Below, piece by piece: positions 1-6,254 of a stretch of DNA of 8,070 nt; within the stretch, counting starts at the first letter, position 1; the number at the start of each line of letters is the position of its first letter. Source of the stretch: Rickettsiales bacterium (GTDB taxonomy: Bacteria; Pseudomonadota; Alphaproteobacteria; Methylaequorales; Methylaequoraceae); contig PAYV01000025.1 in assembly GCA_002715305.1 (NCBI GenBank), positions 1-8,070 on the forward strand, written 5' to 3'. Below the pieces are notes generated by a model. It had not been told where the DNA came from, ran no database searches, and saw only the letters and a program-made list of their open reading frames with translations. Both the position numbers and the translations under genes were made by a program.

Positions 1-36
1 CCAAAAATTATATTATTTTTGAAAAAAGTATTTTTA

Positions 37-642
37 TTAAGAATCAGTTGTAGATGTAGTCTTTGCTTCCATTGCATCAATAAGCCCAGCAACGCCTTTA
101 GGATGATTTTTGATAACAGAGGAAAATTCTGCTCTTTGAGTAACAAGCATACTTACACCATCAATGTTTACATCTAAAATTTTAAACTTCTTATTTTTAT
201 TTAAATACATTTTCCATTGTAATTTTAAAATGGGACCATCTTTATTGATGATATTAGTAATCACGTTATAGTAGTTATTTTCTATAGTTGAATCAACTGC
301 TTTGACTTCACCTTCCCAACCCTTGAATTTCGGAGCATAAGTTTTAACAACATAATTATTAAATGATCTAACAAATCTGTTTTGGATTTGTTTATCAATT
401 TTTTTCCAGTGTCTTCCAAGAACGAATCTTGAAATGTAATAATTATCAAACGCAGATAAATAAATAGTTTTAAAGTTATTATGTCTTTGAGAATCACTTA
501 TTGAAGGATTCGATACTTTACCCATAACTTCCTGACCAAGTTCTTCAATAAATAGTTTACTTTTATTAATATTTTCATTTGAAAAAACTAGGGCTGGAAG
601 AAAAAGGATTACGGCAAACAGAATTTTTGGGTTTAATCTCAT
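37..642 (-). CDS. mlaC: MlaC-like periplasmic phospholipid-binding protein
   Basis: A 201-residue protein of the MlaC/Ttg2D family (E. coli MlaC is 211 residues). MlaC ferries phospholipid across the periplasm between MlaA in the outer membrane and the MlaFEDB ABC complex in the inner membrane. Residues 1 to about 21 form a signal peptide: a short basic start, then a hydrophobic core (ILFAVILFLPALVF), with probable cleavage near S21/N22. Family features are the aromatic-rich FxxxFxxYVVxTYA stretch (residues 90-103) and the RAEFSSVI...GVAGLIDAM segment near the C-terminus (170-191). The start follows the mlaA stop by 8 bp, so the two genes are very probably one transcript. No Shine-Dalgarno motif precedes it (upstream bases read CAAACATT). 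No mlaD, mlaE or mlaF is visible; they must lie elsewhere, possibly beyond the left edge. Family assignment is firm; the exact lipid cargo and direction of transport are inferred from the family. Confidence 0.9.
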   Translation of the reverse strand: MRLNPKILFAVILFLPALVFSNENINKSKLFIEELGQEVMGKVSNPSISDSQRHNNFKTIYLSAFDNYYISRFVLGRHWKKIDKQIQNRFVRSFNNYVVKTYAPKFKGWEGEVKAVDSTIENNYYNVITNIINKDGPILKLQWKMYLNKNKKFKILDVNIDGVSMLVTQRAEFSSVIKNHPKGVAGLIDAMEAKTTSTTDS

Positions 643-650
643 AATGTTTG

Positions 651-1571
651 TTAGTTTGTATATGAAACTGGAAATTCGTTATAATCTGGATAATTTGAGG
701 AAGGTAAAGAACCTTTATAAGAAGAAGGAGATGACACAATTGTCTTATTATCCATGCTAGTACTTACAATTTTTTCAACTTCTTCTATTAATTCAGAATC
801 ATCATAAACATCCACGGGTAATAGATCTAAGGAAACTTTCTCATTTTCAAATTCACCTGAAATATCCTTTTTTCGTTTTTGTCTGTACAAACTTCTCATT
901 GTAGCATAAAAATCTAAAGAACTTGATTTCATCTCTTCAACATAATCAAGATAAGTTTCTCTTTTATCAACACCTCTTACAACAGGACCTGATAGTCTGC
1001 CTTCTAAGCCAATTCCATTCATTCTGTAAGCAAATGATAGAGGGTTTGTAATTGCATCAACACCCATACCAATTCCATCTCTAACACTTGATGGACCAAA
1101 AATTGGAAGCATAACATATGGGCCATCCGGAACCCCCCATGTAGCAAGAGTTTGTCCAAAATCTTCTTCAACTTCTTTTATACCTCCGAATTCTTCAGTG
1201 CTGGCTACATCAAATAGCCCACCAAGGCCGAAAGTAATATTTATTATAAATCTAGCTATAATGTCTCCCACACTTTTTTTGTTAAGTTGGAGAATCGCAT
1301 TTCCTAAACTTACTGGGGTCTTTGCCATTGAGGCAGCATTAGCAATAGGTTCCCTGGGGATATCTGGAACTTTTCTCCATGCTTTTGCAATTGGGATAAA
1401 AACATTATCATCAAGAGTATTATTAAAATCAAAAATTTTTCTGTTAACATTTTCCCATGGATCATTATTATTTAATTCATCAGAGTAGCTATTTTTAGCA
1501 AAAAACAGTGATATGATGGTTATTATAGAAAAAACCAATATATTGATGATATATGAATTATTTTTTACCAT
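651..1571 (-). CDS. mlaA: MlaA (VacJ) family outer-membrane phospholipid transport protein
   Basis: A 306-residue MlaA/VacJ protein. In E. coli, MlaA sits in the outer membrane with porins, removes misplaced phospholipid from the outer leaflet and passes it to MlaC. Recognisable family segments are DPWENVNRKIFDFN (37-50), NAILQLN (91-97), RFIINITFGLGGLFDVAS (107-124) and EDFGQTLATWGVPDGPY (136-152), followed by LPIFGPSSVRDGIG (155-168). The N-terminus is a hydrophobic signal segment (about 9-25) ending in AKNSYS before the mature domain. It has no cysteine, so the lipobox of classical VacJ lipoproteins is missing. At 306 residues it is longer than E. coli MlaA (251); the extra length is a charged, then Ser/Tyr-rich tail from about residue 240. 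The ATG at 1569-1571 is the natural start because it begins the signal peptide, although no Shine-Dalgarno sequence precedes it. It is first in an operon with mlaC, transcribed divergently from metF. Confidence 0.93.
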   Translation of the reverse strand: MVKNNSYIINILVFSIITIISLFFAKNSYSDELNNNDPWENVNRKIFDFNNTLDDNVFIPIAKAWRKVPDIPREPIANAASMAKTPVSLGNAILQLNKKSVGDIIARFIINITFGLGGLFDVASTEEFGGIKEVEEDFGQTLATWGVPDGPYVMLPIFGPSSVRDGIGMGVDAITNPLSFAYRMNGIGLEGRLSGPVVRGVDKRETYLDYVEEMKSSSLDFYATMRSLYRQKRKKDISGEFENEKVSLDLLPVDVYDDSELIEEVEKIVSTSMDNKTIVSSPSSYKGSLPSSNYPDYNEFPVSYTN

Positions 1572-1684
1572 ATGTTGTTTATACTAAATTAATATCTATT
1601 AATTTAAAGTATTATATATTAAAAAAATAAACTTAAAAAATAAAAATTAAAAAAATAGTAAAATTTAATTAAATTATTGTATTT
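1572..1684. promoter_or_regulatory. Divergent mlaA/metF promoter region
   Basis: This 113-bp spacer lies between the starts of mlaA (minus) and metF (plus), so it must hold both promoters. I count only 8 G or C bases in it. A perfect TATAAT is present on the minus strand (plus-strand ATTATA at 1611-1616), about 40 bp before the mlaA start, without a convincing -35 box. Plus-strand candidates for metF are TATTAT (1610-1615) and TAAAAT (1659-1664), but in such AT-rich DNA these are weak evidence. The spacer is short and nearly free of G/C pairs, so no structured riboswitch is visible in it. A 22-bp dyad (1585-1606) is listed separately. Confidence 0.6.
1585..1606. repeat. 22-bp inverted repeat, candidate operator
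   Basis: Perfect 10-bp arms, TAAATTAATA (1585-1594) and TATTAATTTA (1597-1606), are separated by TC. The dyad lies between the candidate minus-strand -10 box (1611-1616) and the mlaA start, so it would cover the transcription start or 5' leader of mlaA. Its size and symmetry fit a dimeric-repressor operator, but the local DNA is almost all A and T, so an inverted repeat of this length could arise by chance. No regulator gene is in the window. Confidence 0.3.
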
Positions 1685-2545
1685 ATGCCACAGAAATCTG
1701 ACAAAATTAAAGTTTCGTTTGAGTTTTTTCCTCCAAAAAACGATCAAGCCGTGAATTCTCTATGGTTAAACATAAAAAGACTAGAACCTTTAAACCCAGC
1801 ATTTATATCTGTAACATATGGAGCACAGGGTTCTACAAGAGAAAATACTCATAATTTAGTTAAAGATATAAAAAAAAGGACTAAACTCGTTCCAGCTGCT
1901 CATCTTACATGTATTGGTTCATCTAAATTAGAAATTGAAAGAATAGCTGAAGATTATTGGAATTCTGGAATTAGAGATATTGTTGCTTTGAGAGGAGACA
2001 AGCCAAAAGTTCAAACAAAAAATTTTTCCGATGAATTTAAATATGCTACAGATTTAATTTTGGTTTTAAAAAAAAGATATAATTTTAATATTACTGTTTC
2101 AGCTTACCCAGAAATGCACCCAGATTCTGTTTCTTTAGAACAAGAATATGACGTATTAAAAAAAAAGGTGGATTTAGGTGCTTCAAAAGCAATTACTCAA
2201 TTTTTTTTTGATACTAGGTTTTTTACAAAATTTTTAGACGGAGCAATAAAAAGAGGTATAAAAATACCTATTATACCTGGAATTCTTCCAGTAACTAATT
2301 GTAAAAAAACAATTGAGTTTGCAAAAAAAATGAACTGTAAAATGCCTACTTGGTTGCTAAAAATGTTTGAAGGATTAGATTCTGAACCTGAAACAAGAAA
2401 GTTAGTAGCAGCTACAATAGTTCATGATCAGTGTAAAACATTAATAAATGAAGGTATAAAGGATTTTCACTTTTATACTTTAAATAGAGCTGACTTATCA
2501 TTTGCAATCTGTCATATTCTTGGATTAAGAACATTAAAGGATTAA
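1685..2545 (+). CDS. metF: Methylenetetrahydrofolate reductase
   Basis: A 286-residue MetF (E. coli MetF is 296), a cytoplasmic FAD enzyme that reduces 5,10-methylene-tetrahydrofolate to 5-methyl-tetrahydrofolate, the methyl donor for methionine synthase. It is a single TIM-barrel domain with the full set of family motifs: SFEFFPPK (11-18; E13 corresponds to catalytic Glu28 of E. coli), VTYGAQGS (43-50), HLTCIG (73-78), ALRGDKP (101-107; D105 corresponds to Asp120, which modulates the flavin), AYPEMHP (140-146), ITQFFFD (170-176; Q172 in the folate site), PIIPGILP (195-202) and HFYTLNR (262-268). The ATG at 1685 lies ten residues before the first conserved motif, as expected, with no Shine-Dalgarno sequence ahead of it. 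It is the first gene of the plus-strand operon and is followed after 9 bp by the methionine synthase genes that use its product. Confidence 0.97.
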   Translation: MPQKSDKIKVSFEFFPPKNDQAVNSLWLNIKRLEPLNPAFISVTYGAQGSTRENTHNLVKDIKKRTKLVPAAHLTCIGSSKLEIERIAEDYWNSGIRDIVALRGDKPKVQTKNFSDEFKYATDLILVLKKRYNFNITVSAYPEMHPDSVSLEQEYDVLKKKVDLGASKAITQFFFDTRFFTKFLDGAIKRGIKIPIIPGILPVTNCKKTIEFAKKMNCKMPTWLLKMFEGLDSEPETRKLVAATIVHDQCKTLINEGIKDFHFYTLNRADLSFAICHILGLRTLKD

Positions 2546-2554
2546 AATAAATTT

Positions 2555-3607
2555 ATGAAAAGTCTTGAAAAAATAAAAAAACTTTTAAAAAAAAGAATTC
2601 TGATTTTAGATGGTCCAATGGGTACAATGATTCAAAAAAAAAATTTGACTGAAGATGATTTCAGAGGAAAAGTTTTTAAAAATTTTAAAAACTCTCTCAA
2701 GGGTAATAATGACATTCTAAATATTACTAAAGAACAATTAATTTATGACATTCACCTTTCGTATTTAGAAGCTGGAGCGGACATCATTGAAACTAATACA
2801 TTCAATTCAACAATGACATCACAAAAAGATTATAACTGTGAGAGCTATTCATTTAAATTAAATTTAAATGGAGCAAAATTAGCAAAAAAAAGTGTTGAGG
2901 AATATATATCTAAAAATCCCGGTGATGTAAAAATAGTAGCCGGGGTTCTTGGACCAACAAATAGAACTTGTTCAATTTCGCCTGATGTAAGTGATCCTGG
3001 ATTTAGAAATATTACTTTTGATGAATTAGTTGATGATTATGAAATATCAGTTGATGCATTAACCGAAGGAAATGTAGATTTAATAATGATAGAAACTGTT
3101 TTTGATACTTTAAATGCAAAAGCTGCTCTAATGGCCATCAATAAAGTAGAAAAAAAGAAAAATATTAAGATACCAATAATGATATCAGCAACTATTACTG
3201 ATTTATCTGGCAGAACTTTGTCTGGTCAAACAGTAGAGGGTTTTTATAACTCAATTATTCATTCTGATCCCCTTATCGTTGGTTTGAATTGTGCGCTTGG
3301 GCCAAAGGAGCTTGAACCGCATTTAATTGAACTAAGTAGAATTTCTGAAACCTTTGTTAGCGTTCATCCAAACGCAGGATTACCAAACGCATTTGGTGGT
3401 TATGATGAAACACCAGAATCTATGGCAAAATTTGTAAAAAAATGGGGAGATAATAATTATATAAATATAATTGGTGGTTGCTGTGGAACCACTCCTGAAC
3501 ATATTAGACAAATGAGAGATGCAAGTTTTAGAATTTCCCCGAGAGTACCATTAAATAAAAGTTCAATTATGAGACTTTCTGGATTAGAAGCATTTAATTT
3601 TAAGTAA
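2555..3607 (+). CDS. metH: Methionine synthase, homocysteine-binding subunit (MetH N-terminal module)
   Basis: A 350-residue protein equal to the first module of cobalamin-dependent methionine synthase, the zinc-dependent homocysteine S-methyltransferase barrel. It binds and activates homocysteine and receives the methyl group from methylcobalamin held by the partner polypeptide encoded next door. Visible motifs are LDGPMGTM (18-25), [13 protein letters not shown] (74-86), GPTNRT (133-138), GLNCALGP (243-250), HPNAGLPN (271-278) and [10 protein letters not shown] (307-316). The zinc ligands C246, C309 and C310 match E. coli Cys247, Cys310 and Cys311. The protein ends just after RLSGLEAFN (340-348), which in E. 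coli MetH lies in the linker to the folate domain. One base separates its TAA from the next ATG, so translation of the two parts is probably coupled. A stand-alone betaine or S-methylmethionine methyltransferase is unlikely because the MetH linker sequence is retained and the remainder of MetH follows directly. Confidence 0.94.
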   Translation: MKSLEKIKKLLKKRILILDGPMGTMIQKKNLTEDDFRGKVFKNFKNSLKGNNDILNITKEQLIYDIHLSYLEAGADIIETNTFNSTMTSQKDYNCESYSFKLNLNGAKLAKKSVEEYISKNPGDVKIVAGVLGPTNRTCSISPDVSDPGFRNITFDELVDDYEISVDALTEGNVDLIMIETVFDTLNAKAALMAINKVEKKKNIKIPIMISATITDLSGRTLSGQTVEGFYNSIIHSDPLIVGLNCALGPKELEPHLIELSRISETFVSVHPNAGLPNAFGGYDETPESMAKFVKKWGDNNYINIIGGCCGTTPEHIRQMRDASFRISPRVPLNKSSIMRLSGLEAFNFK

Positions 3608-3608
3608 A

Positions 3609-6254
3609 ATGAGAAATAATATAAATTTTATTAATATTGGTGAAAGAACAAATATAACAGGATCTCAATTATTCAAAAAATTAATTTTGGAAGATAATTA
3701 TGATGAGGCCGTTTCTGTAGCAAAAAACCAAATAGATAATGGTGCACAGATCATAGATATTAATATGGATGAAGGATTATTAGATTCAAAAAATGCAATG
3801 GTGAAATATTTGAATCTGATTTCATCTGAACCTGATATCTCTAAAGTGCCATTTATGTTAGATTCGTCAAAGTGGGAAGTTATAGAGGCAGGTTTAAAGT
3901 GTGTTCAAGGAAAGTGCATAGTAAATTCAATAAGTTTAAAAGAAGGTGAAAAAATTTTTTTGGAGCAAGCTGAGCTTGTAAAGGCCTACGGGGCTGCAGT
4001 TGTTGTTATGGCTTTTGATGAAGAAGGGCAAGCAGATAACATAGAAAGAAAATTCAAAATATGTGAAAGGGCCTATTACTCTTTAAAAAAAATTGGCTTT
4101 CCATCTCACGACATAATTTTTGATCCTAATATTTTTGCTGTTGCAACAGGAATTTCTGATCATAACAATTATGCCTTAGATTTCTTTGAGGCAACAAGAC
4201 TGATAAAAAAAAAACTTCCAAATGTCAAAGTTTCTGGAGGATTATCGAATGTTTCATTCAGTTTTAGGGGTAATAATTATGTAAGAGAAGCCATGCATTC
4301 ATGTTTTCTTTATCATGCAATAAAAGCTGGTCTAGATATGGCAATAGTTAATGCTGGACAAATTACAATATACGAACAGATTCCCGCTGATTTAAAAAAA
4401 TCAATCGAAGATGTTCTTTTTAATAGAAGCAATGATTCTACTGATGCTCTTATTGAGATTTCAAAAAAATATAGTAAAACTGTAGAACAAAAAAAAACCA
4501 AGAAGTCTTGGCGAAAAAAAAGTGCGGAAGATAGAGTAAAGTATGCTTTGGTAAATGGAATCAACGAATTTATAGAAAAGGATACAGAAAATTTAAGAAA
4601 AAAATATAAAAAGCCTCTTGAGATTATTGAAGGTCCGCTCATGGATGGAATGAATGAGGTTGGAGACCTATTTGGATCAGGAAAAATGTTTTTACCACAA
4701 GTTGTAAAGTCTGCTCGAGTAATGAAGCAATCCGTAGGATACCTTCTTCCTTTTATGGAAAAAGATCAAACAAAAAAAGAAACTAAGAAAGGAAAGATTC
4801 TTTTAGCCACAGTAAAAGGTGATGTACATGATATAGGTAAAAACATTGTGGGTGTAGTTTTACAATGTAATAATTTTGAGGTTATTGATCTTGGTGTTAT
4901 GGTGCCTGCACAAAACATAATCGATGCTGCTGTTAAAGAAAATGTTGATTTAATTGGTCTTTCAGGATTGATAACACCAAGTCTTGATGAAATGTGCTTT
5001 GTTGCAAGCGAATTAAGTAGAAATAATATCAACAAACCACTTCTTATTGGTGGGGCCACAACTTCAAAAATTCACACTGCAATAAAAATTGAACCTCTGC
5101 TTGAATCAGGTGTATGTCATGTTACAGATGCATCTAGAGCTGTATCGGTATCTACCAACCTGATTTCAAAAAATAAATGTAGACCATTTATTGAATTATT
5201 AAAAAAAGAATATTCAGAAATAAGATCAAATTTTGGGAAGAAAAAAGATATTTCTAAAGAGAACAATTTTGAAAAATGTAGATTAAATAAATTTAAATTT
5301 AATTGGAAAAATTATACACCACCAAAACCTAAACTTAACAACATTAAAATTTTTAATAATGTTAAAGTTGAGGAGATTTTACCTTATGTTGATTGGAAAC
5401 CATTTTTTGAAGCTTGGGAATTACATGGAAAATTCCCTGAAATTTTAAAAGATAAAACAGTTGGCTCTGCTGCATCAGATTTGTGGAAAGATGCTAATTT
5501 AATGTTAAAAAAAATAATGAAAGAAAATATTATTAAACCACAAGCTGTTATAGGTTTCTGGTCAGCAAATTCAGTTGATGAAGATATTGAAATTTATAAC
5601 AATGAATCTAGAGAAGAAACTATTGCAAAATTTTATTTTCTAAGACAACAGATGCAAAGGAACTCATCAAACAGGCCCAATTTCTGTCTAGCAGATTTTA
5701 TTGTTCCTAGAGTAGAAAAAATTAATGATTATCTTGGTGGTTTTTTAGTTACAGCTGGTGATCAAATAGAAAAAATTGCAAAATCTTATGAAAAAAGAAA
5801 AGATGACTATAATTCTATTCTAATTAAATCACTTGGAGATAGAATTGCAGAAGGATTTGCAGAGAAGATGCATCAAGATGTGAGGGCAAAATATTGGGGA
5901 TATTCTCCTAATGAAAATTTAAAAAATGAAGATTTAATTATGGAAAAATATCAAGGTATAAGACCTGCACCGGGTTATCCAGCTTGTCCTGACCATACAG
6001 AAAAAGAAACACTTTTTAAATTGCTCGATGTAAAAAATAATATTAAAGTATCCTTAACTGAGTCTTTTGCAATGTTTCCATCAAGCTCTGTTGCAGGATT
6101 GTATTTTTCTAATCCAAAATCCTCTTATTTTGGCATAGGGAAATTAAAGAAAGATCAGGTTGAATCATATGCAAGAAGAAAAGGAATCAGTTTGAAAGAA
6201 GCTGAAAAATGGCTAGGACCTAATCTTGATTATTCTCCAAAGCAAGCTGCGTGA
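3609..6254 (+). CDS. metH: Methionine synthase, folate/cobalamin/reactivation subunit (MetH C-terminal modules)
   Basis: An 881-residue protein holding the other modules of MetH. The methyl-tetrahydrofolate (pterin-binding) barrel spans about 6-260, beginning with GERTN (11-15) and including FMLDSS (82-87) and the FDPN segment near 171-174. A helical cobalamin cap follows (about 305-385), with [15 protein letters not shown] at 341-355. The cobalamin-binding Rossmann domain (about 396-520) has the DxHxxG motif at D405/H407/G410, where H407 is the expected lower cobalt ligand, plus GLSGLITPS (450-458) and GGATTS (481-486). The reactivation domain (about 585-865) has DWKPFF (595-600), [15 protein letters not shown] (751-765) and the AdoMet-binding [12 protein letters not shown] (785-796). 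No homocysteine-binding module is present; the preceding gene supplies it. The enzyme depends on cobalamin, and the reactivation domain implies repair of oxidised cob(II)alamin with AdoMet and a reductant. It ends with TGA, whose last base starts the helicase gene. Confidence 0.95.
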   Translation: MRNNINFINIGERTNITGSQLFKKLILEDNYDEAVSVAKNQIDNGAQIIDINMDEGLLDSKNAMVKYLNLISSEPDISKVPFMLDSSKWEVIEAGLKCVQGKCIVNSISLKEGEKIFLEQAELVKAYGAAVVVMAFDEEGQADNIERKFKICERAYYSLKKIGFPSHDIIFDPNIFAVATGISDHNNYALDFFEATRLIKKKLPNVKVSGGLSNVSFSFRGNNYVREAMHSCFLYHAIKAGLDMAIVNAGQITIYEQIPADLKKSIEDVLFNRSNDSTDALIEISKKYSKTVEQKKTKKSWRKKSAEDRVKYALVNGINEFIEKDTENLRKKYKKPLEIIEGPLMDGMNEVGDLFGSGKMFLPQVVKSARVMKQSVGYLLPFMEKDQTKKETKKGKILLATVKGDVHDIGKNIVGVVLQCNNFEVIDLGVMVPAQNIIDAAVKENVDLIGLSGLITPSLDEMCFVASELSRNNINKPLLIGGATTSKIHTAIKIEPLLESGVCHVTDASRAVSVSTNLISKNKCRPFIELLKKEYSEIRSNFGKKKDISKENNFEKCRLNKFKFNWKNYTPPKPKLNNIKIFNNVKVEEILPYVDWKPFFEAWELHGKFPEILKDKTVGSAASDLWKDANLMLKKIMKENIIKPQAVIGFWSANSVDEDIEIYNNESREETIAKFYFLRQQMQRNSSNRPNFCLADFIVPRVEKINDYLGGFLVTAGDQIEKIAKSYEKRKDDYNSILIKSLGDRIAEGFAEKMHQDVRAKYWGYSPNENLKNEDLIMEKYQGIRPAPGYPACPDHTEKETLFKLLDVKNNIKVSLTESFAMFPSSSVAGLYFSNPKSSYFGIGKLKKDQVESYARRKGISLKEAEKWLGPNLDYSPKQAA
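4489..4511 (-). terminator. Terminator-like hairpin on the antisense strand inside metH
   Basis: On the minus strand the arms CCAAGA and TCTTGG (plus positions 4498-4511, two-base centre) are followed at once by nine T residues (plus-strand A run, 4489-4497). A short GC-containing stem plus a T tract is the form of an intrinsic terminator. The stem is only 5-6 bp, and the plus-strand sequence encodes a lysine-rich linker (about residues 294-301), which by itself produces A runs. If it works, it would stop antisense transcripts within metH. Chance is a reasonable alternative. Confidence 0.2.

Noticed and set aside
1..36. Short inverted repeat CAAAAAT / ATTTTTG (2-8 and 15-21) just beyond the mlaC stop, considered as a terminator.
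   Set aside because: The 7-bp stem has one G/C pair, so it would be very unstable, and any T tract would lie at or beyond the window edge.
282..497. Overlapping 71-codon frame on the same strand as mlaC.
   Set aside because: It is out of frame within mlaC, which carries clear family sequence and a signal peptide; the shorter frame is Lys/Leu/Ile-rich noise.
1198..1488. Open plus-strand frame of 96 codons opposite mlaA.
   Set aside because: It lies wholly antisense to a well-supported mlaA, has no recognisable domain, and is explained by codon bias on the other strand.
3588..3611. Programmed ribosomal frameshift joining the two metH parts.
   Set aside because: No clear slippery heptamer, rare-codon pause or downstream structure is visible, and a proper ATG sits one base after the stop; coupled reinitiation is simpler.
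4313..5059. Two open minus-strand frames (4313-4642 and 4766-5059) opposite metH.
   Set aside because: Both are antisense to conserved metH modules, resemble no known protein, and have no promoter or start context.
6252..6254. TGA read as tryptophan (alternative genetic code).
   Set aside because: Reading through gives only a few codons before TAA and would merely overrun the start of the helicase; TGG is used for tryptophan throughout.
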